Shown: positions 26,527 to 36,216 of the stretch, one piece after another | How the letters are laid out: each line of letters opens with the position of its first letter | Position numbering within the stretch: position 1 is the first letter of the stretch | Assembly: GCA_934130105.1 (NCBI GenBank) | Contig: CAKOXL010000002.1 | Span: 11,574-75,573, forward strand | Direction of reading: 5' to 3' | Length of the DNA stretch: 64,000 nucleotides | From: an uncultured Bacilli bacterium | GTDB taxonomy: Bacteria; Bacillota_I; Bacilli_A; RF39; UBA660 | Position numbers and translations under genes: made by a program | The notes under the pieces: model-generated | What the model was told of the DNA's origin: nothing | The model's database searches: none | What the model saw: the letters and a program-made list of their open reading frames with translations, nothing else

Positions 26527-27419
26527 TATTCAGCACCAACGTTCTCGTTATAATATTTTTCTCCTTTAAGAAGAAAATAACTATTAATAATTAAAATACC
26601 GTGTAACACAATTAACATTACAGGATTACTTAATATAGCAATATAAGTTTCACGTCCAAGTAAATATTGAACTAACATAACCATCAAATATAACATAACA
26701 CCATACTTTAAAAAGGATTTATGGAAATTAGCTCTATCTATACGGTCACGATATACACTTTCAACCAACATATCTATATCAAGTTGCATGTTTTCTAAAG
26801 ATTCTCCAGAATCTCTTGCACCTTCTTTAGTTATCTGTAAAAATAGTTGATGCATATTTTTAACAATATAATAAGGATATTTTTCACTCATAAATTGAAC
26901 TGATTCATCAATAGAACCATTTTGATATGCAAGTGAAATCATCATATTAACATCAGATAACACAGGATCTTCTAATACACCACTTGCTGCTACCCCTTCA
27001 AGGGATTTAACAAAACTCTGAGTAGTTGCAAATTCCATTATAGTATTTGTTGTATATACTTGAATCTGTTCAAATAAAAATTCACTATATACTCTTTTAC
27101 ATCTCAAAAAAGCCAAATAAGGAATACATGCATTAGCTATTAAAATATAAATTATTGAAATAAATAAGTTATAAAAATACAAGTAAGAAATTACACCGGC
27201 AAAAATAGTAAAAACTATAACTTGAATTATATATTGCTTAGGAGTATATTCTTGACCTAATTCTTTAGTCTTCTCTCTTACAACTTTAAAAGAGTAAGGA
27301 GCAAACTTATCATAAATTACGCCAGCTTGTTCAGTGATAAATTTATAAACATTCTGGCCACGATATCGTCTATATATGAAAACAAATAAGGCGATTAATA
27401 ATATTATAACTAATTCCAT
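26526..27419 (-). CDS. tadB: TadB-like inner-membrane platform protein
   Basis: 297 residues. Membrane helices near the N terminus (1-14), at about 70-110 (IIQVIVFTIFAGVISYL and following) and at 240-290. The middle cytoplasmic part (FEQIQVYTTNTIMEFATTQSF, ITKEGARDSGESLENM) matches the T2SS-F/GspF-type domain of TadB. ATG 27419 is chosen because GGGAG lies 8 bases before it; earlier ATG/GTG codons sit too close to that site. Encoded between tadA and tadC. Confidence 0.82.
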   Translation of the reverse strand: MELVIILLIALFVFIYRRYRGQNVYKFITEQAGVIYDKFAPYSFKVVREKTKELGQEYTPKQYIIQVIVFTIFAGVISYLYFYNLFISIIYILIANACIPYLAFLRCKRVYSEFLFEQIQVYTTNTIMEFATTQSFVKSLEGVAASGVLEDPVLSDVNMMISLAYQNGSIDESVQFMSEKYPYYIVKNMHQLFLQITKEGARDSGESLENMQLDIDMLVESVYRDRIDRANFHKSFLKYGVMLYLMVMLVQYLLGRETYIAILSNPVMLIVLHGILIINSYFLLKGEKYYNENVGAE

Positions 27420-27438
27420 TTTCATCACTCCCTTACTA

Positions 27439-29217
27439 TTAATTTGTTTGATTTATATTTGTATCAAATTGAAAAAACTTAGGTGCTCCAGTATTATCAT
27501 TAGTAACACCAACCTGATTATTATCCAATTTAGATGAAAGTAAAAAATCAGAGTTAGTATTTATATTAGGATTAGTAGTATTTTCTATGTTTACATCAGC
27601 TGGTTTAAAAACTAATTCATTTGATTCAGCTCCAACCGGAATATCTGGTCTTGGTATAGTAAATATATCATTATTACTTTGAGAAGTATTAACATTATTA
27701 GTTTGATTATTTACATTAGTAAAAATATTATCAATATCAACTAAATTAGGATTAATATTATTACTATTATTTATAACATCTTGATTGCTAGAAAAATTAG
27801 GATTAACATTTACAGTATTGTCTAAATTATTAATTGGCATATTAGTATTTAAAGTATTATTAACATTATTAATAGTACTAACACTTTCTACACCATTAAA
27901 ATTTGGAATATTACTATTAGTGAAAATATCAACTGGTCTATTAATAGTATCTACGCTATCATTAATATCAACAGCTTTTACTTCTTGATTAGAATTATTA
28001 GTATTAATATCAGTACCTATATTAATATTAGTATTATCAATACTTCCACTAGTATTAACAGTAGTATCAATAGTATTAACTTTCTCTAAATTAGAGTTAT
28101 TATTTAAGTCTACCTCTTCTTTATTAATATCATTAATTGAAATACCACTATCACTAGTATCAGTATCATCTATATTACTCTCTATATCAATATTTTGTCC
28201 AAGTAGATAATCAATCAAATGCTGACTAGGTTTTTTCTTTTCTATCTTTCCAATCATGTTTTTCTGATAAATAACATTATATACCGGTTTATTAGTCTCT
28301 TCATCTATATAAAACTCCGTGATTTCATCTATTTCACGATGAAATTTACCATATTTTCTACTATAATATGCCTTAATATGAACACCAATTTGAATATAAC
28401 GATAAATAGTACTTAAGAACTGATCAACATCCAAATCTGTTTCCATAAGTGAATATAGACGATGTGGAATAGCACTAGCTTTATCAGAGTGAATAGTAGA
28501 TAAAATATTATGTCCTGATGAAATTGAGTTACGAACAGCAGTAACGGCTTCTGCACTACGAACCTCTGATAACAATATCCATTTAGGATTTTGTCTCATA
28601 CAAGTAACAAGTACATCAGAATATGATGCTATATTATTAGTCTTCATAGCAACAATATCACGATGAGGATAAATTTTATCTAAGTGAAGTTCCAAAGTAT
28701 CCTCAATCGTAATAATTTTTTCATTTTCTTTAGTATGACTAGCTAAATATTTAACAAACTCAGTTTTACCACTACCAGTTTCACCACATACCATGATATT
28801 ACAGTGCCCATGAACACATTTTATCAAAAAATCATGTATATCTTTAGTAATATAATCTTCTTTTAATAAATTTTCTTCTTTTAGACGAATCTTAGCTGGA
28901 GTCTTACGAATAACTAACGCGATACCATTGGTAGCAATTGATTCATGGACAAAGTTAAGACGTAATTCAGGACTCTCAGCATCCAAAAAGGGACTGGCAT
29001 TATTGAATGTAGTACCCATTACATTTGAACACTGAAAGGCAAGTTTTTCAACCACTGAATTATTTATTTTTGGATTATCAACTCGGTAAGAGCCTTTTTC
29101 TAATGAACGAAGCCAGATTTGGCCATTATTAGTATAAGAAATATCAGTAATATCATCATTATCAATATATTCTTTAAATGCCCCAAAATCAAGTTGTTCA
29201 AACATACTATCTTTCAT
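27439..29217 (-). CDS. tadA: TadA/CpaF-type pilus assembly ATPase with Asn-rich tail
   Basis: 592 residues. Motor ATPase of the Tad pilus. Residues 1-340 are a compact CpaF-like ATPase: Walker A CGETGSGKTEF (145-152 core), the Asp-box region TIEDTLELHL, Walker B KWILLSEVR (about 212-220) and the His box STIHSD (240-245). Residues from about 345 to the end are a disordered tail dominated by Asn, Thr, Ile and Val, which ordinary TadA lacks. The tail resembles the N terminus of the protein at 4617 in composition. A strong AAAGGGG site precedes ATG 29217. Confidence 0.9.
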   Translation of the reverse strand: MKDSMFEQLDFGAFKEYIDNDDITDISYTNNGQIWLRSLEKGSYRVDNPKINNSVVEKLAFQCSNVMGTTFNNASPFLDAESPELRLNFVHESIATNGIALVIRKTPAKIRLKEENLLKEDYITKDIHDFLIKCVHGHCNIMVCGETGSGKTEFVKYLASHTKENEKIITIEDTLELHLDKIYPHRDIVAMKTNNIASYSDVLVTCMRQNPKWILLSEVRSAEAVTAVRNSISSGHNILSTIHSDKASAIPHRLYSLMETDLDVDQFLSTIYRYIQIGVHIKAYYSRKYGKFHREIDEITEFYIDEETNKPVYNVIYQKNMIGKIEKKKPSQHLIDYLLGQNIDIESNIDDTDTSDSGISINDINKEEVDLNNNSNLEKVNTIDTTVNTSGSIDNTNINIGTDINTNNSNQEVKAVDINDSVDTINRPVDIFTNSNIPNFNGVESVSTINNVNNTLNTNMPINNLDNTVNVNPNFSSNQDVINNSNNINPNLVDIDNIFTNVNNQTNNVNTSQSNNDIFTIPRPDIPVGAESNELVFKPADVNIENTTNPNINTNSDFLLSSKLDNNQVGVTNDNTGAPKFFQFDTNINQTN

Positions 29218-29243
29218 GACAATTCCCCTTTTTATTCTTTTTT

Positions 29244-30098
29244 CTATTGATTTGGATTTATAGTAATTGTTCCATCAGGATTTTCAGTAATACTAGCATC
29301 CCAAACAGTAACTTTATTAATAAATTCTTTAAGTACTTCACTAGATATAGCTACTTCACCAGGATTTTCTTTTAAAGATTCAGCAGTAGGTACAGGAATA
29401 AGTGTTACTTCATATGTTCTTAAATACATTGCTTTACGAAGTAAGATATGATACTCTTCAGGTACTGCAAATATTATTTGAGATGGTACTTTAACATCTT
29501 CTAAGTTTTCAAATACACTATCACCATTAGCATCAACTACGTCAATTACTTTAACATTTTCAAGTAATTTACCTACCATAATTTTATCTTTTGTATCACT
29601 GGTCATATTGTCTTCATCTATTTTATTTACAGCTTTTAAGTAAATATCAATATAATTGCCTGGATAAATCTTATTACCATATGTAGTAGTTGTATTAACA
29701 CTCATATTAACAAGTACATACCCTTCAGGATAATCATAAATGATTGAATCTGGTAAATCGCTCTTAGATACTACGATACTACCATAAAATAAACTTCCTT
29801 GAGGAATAATTGTATCTGCTCTTACATATTTTCCTACTATTTTAGAAACATCAGTAATAGCATTACCCTTTAACATTGCAGGTGGTACTTCAATACTACC
29901 TATCATATCACTAGTTATCTTTGTCTTTGGATTAATTGTTGTTGTTGCATATGGAACTGTAATTGGATTAATTGCTTTTTTAATACGATAATTATATCCA
30001 GCATATAACACAATTATAGCTACTACTACACCAACAAAAGTTACAGTATTTTTGTTTGTTAAAAACTTTTTAACTGTTATGGAAAAATTTCCTTTCAT
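29244..30098 (-). CDS. cpaB: CpaB/RcpC-like SAF-domain pilus protein
   Basis: 284 residues. One N-terminal membrane helix (about 18-37), then a SAF domain with typical start (VPYATTTINPKTKITSDMI) and VGKYVRADTIIPQGSLFYG, then the RcpC region (YVLVNMSVNTTTTYGNKIYPGNYIDIYLKA). CpaB/RcpC/FlpC proteins work with TadA in Flp pilus assembly. Gram-positive Tad loci keep CpaB although they lack the outer-membrane secretin. Lies 26 bases upstream of tadA. Confidence 0.88.
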   Translation of the reverse strand: MKGNFSITVKKFLTNKNTVTFVGVVVAIIVLYAGYNYRIKKAINPITVPYATTTINPKTKITSDMIGSIEVPPAMLKGNAITDVSKIVGKYVRADTIIPQGSLFYGSIVVSKSDLPDSIIYDYPEGYVLVNMSVNTTTTYGNKIYPGNYIDIYLKAVNKIDEDNMTSDTKDKIMVGKLLENVKVIDVVDANGDSVFENLEDVKVPSQIIFAVPEEYHILLRKAMYLRTYEVTLIPVPTAESLKENPGEVAISSEVLKEFINKVTVWDASITENPDGTITINPNQ

Positions 30099-30111
30099 AA
30101 AATCACCCTTT

Positions 30112-30540
30112 CTATTCAGTTACGCTTTGTAAAAGCCTATCTTCTTCATATTTAGTTTCTAATATTGCATCAATTTTTTGAGTAATATCAAAATTATCAC
30201 CAGCAAAAGTAGCAACAGTACTAGAGCCAATCTGTATACTTACTTTTGGCGGAGTCTCATTCAAATCTATCACTTTTACATGATAATTACGATCTTGGTT
30301 AACGTTTGCAGCAAATCTTCTTACAAAGCTTTCTAAGAACTTCTCACGATCCATTCTAATAACACCTGTTGTTCTATAATAAGAAGTATCAACAGCATCT
30401 ATCATTGCTGCTTCGGTTGTTTCTTCTAGTAAATAATAATCAAGTTCACTACCAGATTGATAATTTTGAATTATATTTACGGCTGCCAGTGTTAATACAC
30501 CAAGTATAATAATACCTGTTATCATCATTCCTCTACTCAT
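30112..30540 (-). CDS. Small pseudopilin-like protein (DUF5411-like)
   Basis: 142 residues. Short leader, one membrane helix (about 5-25, MMITGIIILGVLTLAAVNII), then a soluble domain without cysteine (YYLLEETTEAAMIDAVD, VRRFAANVNQDRNYHVKVIDL). The layout is that of a Tad-associated minor pilin (TadE/F) and it resembles a DUF5411-type family, which I cannot confirm by search. Placed between the 1007-residue secreted protein and cpaB with gaps of 9 and 13 bases. Confidence 0.6.
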   Translation of the reverse strand: MSRGMMITGIIILGVLTLAAVNIIQNYQSGSELDYYLLEETTEAAMIDAVDTSYYRTTGVIRMDREKFLESFVRRFAANVNQDRNYHVKVIDLNETPPKVSIQIGSSTVATFAGDNFDITQKIDAILETKYEEDRLLQSVTE

Positions 30541-30549
30541 ATTTACCTC

Positions 30550-33500
30550 CTATTTATCTGAACATTCATTATTCTTAGAATTATTGCATCCAGCAATTGC
30601 TTTACGTTCATCTATACCCTTACCATTTGTATCGTAAGTTATATATTCACCACTTGATTCATCACCGCTGTTACCGTTAACATTATCTAAAAATTTACTT
30701 GTACAAATTACTTGTTGTTTAGCATTAGTATAACAGCTCATATTATAATCTAGGTAATTTTTTGAACCATCATTATTATAATCTTTAACACTCTTATTAT
30801 ATTTTCTAATATTACGTATATTTTCTCTAGTTAAAGTAAATTCATAATCAACTTCTGATGAATCAGTATAAATACTATAGCCCTTACTTTGAATACTACT
30901 AATTAACTTTTCAGGATCAACTGCATAACTATATCCAGATCTATCTTTAGTTAAAGCTGCATTAGTAGCCTTACCATCACTTGTTATAGTACCAGTCCAA
31001 TTAAATCTAGCATTACGGTTATTTGGGAACATATCAGTTAAAGTAATTGGTCTAAATATGTAACGAAGACCCGAATCAGAAGAAGGCATTGTTGTTGCAG
31101 TAGGATCATCACTTGGAGTTGGAATTAATCCACCATCAGTACCATATAAACAATCAATATTAACACCATTACCTTCTGTACCCCATTGATTCCAGCTACC
31201 TATATTATAAAATCTAACATGAATATTCTTAATATAATCATCAGTTGAATCACTTACAACTGCTTCATTATAATAAGGCCAGTTTCTATAATTGTTGATA
31301 ATTCTAGTATCAAACTGAGTAAAATATTTATTCTGTGCTGAATAATAATTTGGGTTATTATCATAACTAGTATCTGTATTAGTATTTGATTTATTATATA
31401 CAACATCATTACCATTTACTTTAGAAACATAAGCAGCTCCAATACTAACAGTTACTGTTCTAGAAATTTTATATTCAGAAATATCCTTTTTTATATGTTC
31501 ATTAATAAAGGTTTGATCTAAATTACCTTTAGTTGGATCAGCTAAATTAGTGCTTGATTGATAAGTTATTTGTGTATTTCCAATTGTTTCTTCTGATAGT
31601 ATTTTATAATCACCATCTTTGTTACTAAATTTAGTAGTTTTAGATTTATAATCACCATTAGCTTGTCTATTATAATCTTCATCTACGATAATTTCATATT
31701 TTTCATTTTCAATAGTAGAATTACTAAATTCTTTAATAGCAGAAATTACATTATTATATTCATCTTCACTAGCTGTAATTTTATTCTTATAAGAATTACT
31801 ATCATCACAAGGCCAGTTAGTATAAACTTCATAACATTTAGTACCAGTTGATTGACCATTAGAGTTACAACTATTTAAATAAGTAAATGTTACACCATGC
31901 TCTGTTGTACAAGTAGTATTATCTGTACAATAAGTTCCGCATCCATTATCAATATTATTACCTGATATTACGCACCCACTACTAATAGGTAAATTAGTAG
32001 CTCCACCATCAGTTGTACCTATTAAATTAGGATTGCCTTTATTAGTTGCTAACCTTAATGTTTTATAGCTATTACTACTAGCATTTAAAAAAGAATAATC
32101 TTTAAGGTTAGTTTTATAGGAATAAGAAACATTTTTACCATAAATTTTACTATAACATGAGTTAATACAATTTTGAGTATATGTTCCACCATCACAGCTA
32201 TTAACACAACTATCAAAATCTTCATTCGGACCAGCACCATTTTCACCATGGTGATTAGCAGGTCCACCCCAACATTCTACACTATACTTACAAGAATCTA
32301 AATATTTAGGTTCAGAAATCTTTATAGGAGTACATTGTCTATTTACTACAAATTTAGCACTATAACCAAACCCCATACCAGCTTTAGAAACTTTAGGATC
32401 ATCATACTCTACAGAGATTGTTTCTGTACAGAAAGCTTTCCAATAAGTACCAGTACCAGGAATATCTAAAAAGCCCGTTTTAGTACTAAAACCTAACTGT
32501 CGATTTATTGTACTACTATTATTTTCAAACAAACATGTAAAATTATTAGAAGTAGCTACATTAGATTCTAACATAGTATGTATTTTTTTTACTTCTTCAA
32601 TTTTATTTAAAATATTATTACGAATAGTATTTAATTCACTATATTGAATTGTATCACTATCACAATCAGATACCATAATTCTTTCAACAGAACCACTTGC
32701 ATATTTACTACGAAAATCTGTACATATAGGGTCATTATACATTGGGTTAGGAACAGTTGATGGAACAGCACCCATAATATAACCTAGTCTTTCACCATTA
32801 CAACCATCTGATGTATCATCTAAATAAAAGATAAAATAAAATTCAGAACCTGGAGAAAAATAAATACCATTGTCAACATCACTAGTACTATAATTTCTTA
32901 AAACACTAGAATTATTATTAGGTAAACCTGTAGTTGAATCAATATCAAATTTAGAAATACCACTGCTTGTTACTTTACGAACTAATTTAGCAGATACTTT
33001 TCCTTTGAAACTACTAGGAACTGAAAATGTTACTTTATATTGATTACTGGAAGATACATACTCAATTTTCATACCGCTCTGCATTTTTTGAACAACATCA
33101 TAGCTATTATTACCAGGGCAAATATAAAACTCATAGTTATTATCAGCTGAACTATTAATTTTACAAGCAAGTGCTTGTGATTCAGTCTTAAATTTGTAAT
33201 CATTATCACATTCACTAGTAACTTCCATTATTGGTTGATTCTCATCATCAAACATAAGATTACCAAGTTCATCTTTTTTTTGTTCTTTTTTCAAACATTC
33301 ATTACCGTTTTCACTATTTTTACTACAATAACATTGCTGAGGATAAGTAATCTTTTCGCCATTAACTACTTTTGTACTTCCATTAATATCAGCATCAGTA
33401 ATATAAAAAGGAATAACATTCTTACCTTTTTCTGTTATTTTATAAAAATTAGAACCTTTATCAGAATTAATGCAAATTTCATTGCTTTTTGTACTTCTAG

Positions 33501-33573
33501 CATTAGCTATACCTGGAAAAGACATTAACAAAATTAGCATTAAAACAGTATATTTTACTTTACTTTTAAACAC
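30550..33573 (-). CDS. Large cysteine-rich secreted protein of the Tad locus
   Basis: 1007 residues, no recognised domain. Signal peptide (1-25, cleavage after IANA), no C-terminal anchor or sortase motif. I count 31 cysteines in the mature protein, several in close clusters (CVNSCDGGTYTQNCINSC; GCGTYCTDNTTC). The rest is rich in Ser, Asn, Thr and Tyr with beta-type patterns, as in adhesins. It lies between the sortase gene and the pseudopilin-like gene in the Tad operon and is the best candidate for the exported or displayed product of the machine. Not recognised from any named family. Confidence 0.72.
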   Translation of the reverse strand: MFKSKVKYTVLMLILLMSFPGIANARSTKSNEICINSDKGSNFYKITEKGKNVIPFYITDADINGSTKVVNGEKITYPQQCYCSKNSENGNECLKKEQKKDELGNLMFDDENQPIMEVTSECDNDYKFKTESQALACKINSSADNNYEFYICPGNNSYDVVQKMQSGMKIEYVSSSNQYKVTFSVPSSFKGKVSAKLVRKVTSSGISKFDIDSTTGLPNNNSSVLRNYSTSDVDNGIYFSPGSEFYFIFYLDDTSDGCNGERLGYIMGAVPSTVPNPMYNDPICTDFRSKYASGSVERIMVSDCDSDTIQYSELNTIRNNILNKIEEVKKIHTMLESNVATSNNFTCLFENNSSTINRQLGFSTKTGFLDIPGTGTYWKAFCTETISVEYDDPKVSKAGMGFGYSAKFVVNRQCTPIKISEPKYLDSCKYSVECWGGPANHHGENGAGPNEDFDSCVNSCDGGTYTQNCINSCYSKIYGKNVSYSYKTNLKDYSFLNASSNSYKTLRLATNKGNPNLIGTTDGGATNLPISSGCVISGNNIDNGCGTYCTDNTTCTTEHGVTFTYLNSCNSNGQSTGTKCYEVYTNWPCDDSNSYKNKITASEDEYNNVISAIKEFSNSTIENEKYEIIVDEDYNRQANGDYKSKTTKFSNKDGDYKILSEETIGNTQITYQSSTNLADPTKGNLDQTFINEHIKKDISEYKISRTVTVSIGAAYVSKVNGNDVVYNKSNTNTDTSYDNNPNYYSAQNKYFTQFDTRIINNYRNWPYYNEAVVSDSTDDYIKNIHVRFYNIGSWNQWGTEGNGVNIDCLYGTDGGLIPTPSDDPTATTMPSSDSGLRYIFRPITLTDMFPNNRNARFNWTGTITSDGKATNAALTKDRSGYSYAVDPEKLISSIQSKGYSIYTDSSEVDYEFTLTRENIRNIRKYNKSVKDYNNDGSKNYLDYNMSCYTNAKQQVICTSKFLDNVNGNSGDESSGEYITYDTNGKGIDERKAIAGCNNSKNNECSDK

Positions 33574-33589
33574 AAATAAACCTCCTATT

Positions 33590-34324
33590 CTATTTAATTA
33601 TATCATAATTCTTATTAGAGTAAACAGTATATTTCTTAATTTTTTCGCCAGTTCTAACTTCTCTAGCATCAACACGAAATTGCGTTTTACCATTTAGTCC
33701 AAAATACCTAGTACATGTAATTAAAGAAATAAGATGATCACTACTATCAACATCAACATCAAAGTCATATAAACTATTATTTTTAGCATTTTTAATATAA
33801 CTCTTTACTAAATTATCATCTGTAATTCCATATCCTTCTTCTTCGTCTAAAGAGTAAAAATTAATTGCATAAATCTTATATAAATGATCAACTCCACCAT
33901 ACGTATATTGAATATATAAATTTTCTTTAGCGAAATCTTCATAAACAAAACCCATTAATGGTTCAAAACGAGTATGTCCATCAGCATTAATAAGAGGCTT
34001 ACTAGATACATTTAAAATATTATGGCCATAAATCACTTCTCGATTTTGATCATTTTCATATGAATTAGGTCGCCACAAATAATCTATATTACTGCTATAA
34101 GCATCAGGCGTTTCCATAATAACAGGATAATCAATATTAGTACCTTGAACTCTAATCCATCCAATAGTTTCTGCATCTTCAATTTTATAGTTATCAACTA
34201 AATTAGTCCTAGATTCTATTTCATAATAATCATCATCTTTAAATATTAGTAAAATTAAAAAGCCACTTGCTAACAATAAAACTAAAAAAATAATAACAAG
34301 AAATAATAGTATTTTCTTTTTCAT
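33590..34324 (-). CDS. Class B sortase
   Basis: 244 residues. Transpeptidase that cuts a sorting motif and attaches the protein to wall or pilus. N-terminal membrane anchor (4-28). Catalytic residues: His in VIYGHNI, Cys in SLITCTRY, Arg in FRVDAREV; IDYPVIME and NIDYLWR are typical of class B. There is no LPxTG- or NPxTN-type C-terminal signal in the proteins of this window, so the substrate is unknown. Position 16 bases after the start of the large Cys-rich gene's neighbour region suggests a Tad-locus substrate. Confidence 0.87.
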   Translation of the reverse strand: MKKKILLFLVIIFLVLLLASGFLILLIFKDDDYYEIESRTNLVDNYKIEDAETIGWIRVQGTNIDYPVIMETPDAYSSNIDYLWRPNSYENDQNREVIYGHNILNVSSKPLINADGHTRFEPLMGFVYEDFAKENLYIQYTYGGVDHLYKIYAINFYSLDEEEGYGITDDNLVKSYIKNAKNNSLYDFDVDVDSSDHLISLITCTRYFGLNGKTQFRVDAREVRTGEKIKKYTVYSNKNYDIIK

Positions 34325-34384
34325 AACACACCTCTTTATTGTAAGTAATATTATACCAAATAAAGAAGAAAAAAACTAGTATGA

Positions 34385-36214
34385 TCACTTAATAACATAA
34401 GGATCTAAACTAGTTCCACTTCCACTTTTTATTTTTGTTTTATTTGAAACATAAAATTGAAGCTTAAAGCCATTAGAAGCATATAAACTATCAGAATCAA
34501 CCGTAAAAGTTTTTCCATTACTACTATTAACCATTAAAGCATGGCTATCATCAATATAATCAAGTAGCCAATAATTAGCTTGACCAGTCATTTGTTCATT
34601 AGTAGCTGAAAAGATTTCATAACTTGCAGGAATACTAATCTTTGCTTTAAACGTATCAATAAAATATTCAGAATATTTTTTATCAGCAGCATAAGTAGGT
34701 AATTCAAAATCATGAGAAATTATCAACTTATCGTCAATATAATCCAAATGTTGATTATTAAGTTTATAAGCAATATTTCCTTCTAAATTAGGATTAAATT
34801 TAAAAATCTTATTTTCATTTTCATAATTAGAATATATATAATTTCCTGTTGTATTATTTTTTAAATAACCAGTTGAAGTCAATCTAATATTTCCATCTTT
34901 ATCAATATCACTAATACGGAAACTCATTCCGAAATATGAAACATGTTCACCAATTAATCTAGTATTTAATAAATCATTTTCCTTTCCCATACTATAATCG
35001 CCTAAGGTATAAGGATTATTAATACTTCCATTACCAGATAAAATATATAAACCATTTTTTAAAATCAAGCTTGGCTTAACAGTTGATATACTAGTTTCAT
35101 CATTAGTACCTATACCAGAATCATTAAGAAATATATGAATATACCCAAAACGATTATCCTTGAGATTCATAAGCCAATATTCAGTAAGTGTATTTAAATA
35201 TGTCTCATTTTCCTTTTTAGATAAATTGTAATCAGAAACACTCAGTAATCCAACCGTTGAAGTACTAAACGAAGAACAATTGTTAGAAATAGTATTAATA
35301 TCTGAAACATCATCAGTACACCATGCATTATCTTTAACTAAATAATCAGTATTATATAATTTTTGATAAAAATAATTATTTAACCAATCTTTTATGTTAC
35401 TACTATCAAAGTTAGCACCTTCTACACCATAATTAACATTAGATATACTACTATTAGTAACTATCTTAACACTTCCATCATCATTTACATTAACTATTCT
35501 AAATAACATTCCTGAAAATAGTAAATAGTTATTTACATCTAAACCCTTATAGTAGTTAGAATCATCAGTACTACTCTTTACTACTTCTGTTAAATTTCTA
35601 GCAACTATTACATTTCTAGTAACAACTGTTTTATTATAAGCTTTATCTCTAACTGTATAAGTAACTTTATAAGTACCTACTTTACTAGTATCAACATTAC
35701 TAGAATCAATTATAACTTGGCTATTATCAATAATACCTTCTTCTTTATCAACTACCTTATTAACACCTGGTTCAATATAGCTACTACCAAATGCTAATAT
35801 CGTATTTATATCACCATTTAAGGCAATTTCAGGTCCTGTATGATCAGTATTAGATTCATACTTACCACATTTTAAATATACATTATATTTAAAAGTTCCA
35901 TCATCATTTTGATATACCCTAACCCAACTATTAGTATCACATAATTTTCTAGTCTTTGGAATATATAAAGCTTCAATATGGTTACCATCATATAATTCCT
36001 GTAAACTAATCTCCCTAGTTTCATTCTTTCTAGGTAATTGATTACTATTAAAATCATAATACCTTTTAACAGTATCTAAAAATAACTTCTCTTGTTTATT
36101 AAAAATATCATACTTAGAAAAATAAAAATTCCAAGATAAATATCCACTTAATATCAAAATAAATCCAACTATTATTAAAATAATACTCTTAATATTCTTT
36201 TTAATGAAGTTCAT
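34385..36214 (-). CDS. Surface protein with DUF5011-type domain and duplicated C-terminal domain
   Basis: 609 residues. N-terminal membrane helix (10-30), a short domain with two cysteines, then a DUF5011/HYR-like immunoglobulin-type module (about 128-205: GPEIALNGDINTILAFGSSY ... GTYKVTYTVRDKAYN). Two related C-terminal domains follow (about 222-405 and 410-609), each starting LLFSGMLFRIVNVNDDGSVKI or VSYFGMSFRISDIDKDGNIRL. This suggests a membrane-anchored, outward-facing adhesin or pilus partner. Exact family of the duplicated domain not certain. Its stop is two bases from the neighbouring membrane gene. Confidence 0.68.
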   Translation of the reverse strand: MNFIKKNIKSIILIIVGFILILSGYLSWNFYFSKYDIFNKQEKLFLDTVKRYYDFNSNQLPRKNETREISLQELYDGNHIEALYIPKTRKLCDTNSWVRVYQNDDGTFKYNVYLKCGKYESNTDHTGPEIALNGDINTILAFGSSYIEPGVNKVVDKEEGIIDNSQVIIDSSNVDTSKVGTYKVTYTVRDKAYNKTVVTRNVIVARNLTEVVKSSTDDSNYYKGLDVNNYLLFSGMLFRIVNVNDDGSVKIVTNSSISNVNYGVEGANFDSSNIKDWLNNYFYQKLYNTDYLVKDNAWCTDDVSDINTISNNCSSFSTSTVGLLSVSDYNLSKKENETYLNTLTEYWLMNLKDNRFGYIHIFLNDSGIGTNDETSISTVKPSLILKNGLYILSGNGSINNPYTLGDYSMGKENDLLNTRLIGEHVSYFGMSFRISDIDKDGNIRLTSTGYLKNNTTGNYIYSNYENENKIFKFNPNLEGNIAYKLNNQHLDYIDDKLIISHDFELPTYAADKKYSEYFIDTFKAKISIPASYEIFSATNEQMTGQANYWLLDYIDDSHALMVNSSNGKTFTVDSDSLYASNGFKLQFYVSNKTKIKSGSGTSLDPYVIK

Positions 36215-36216
36215 AA

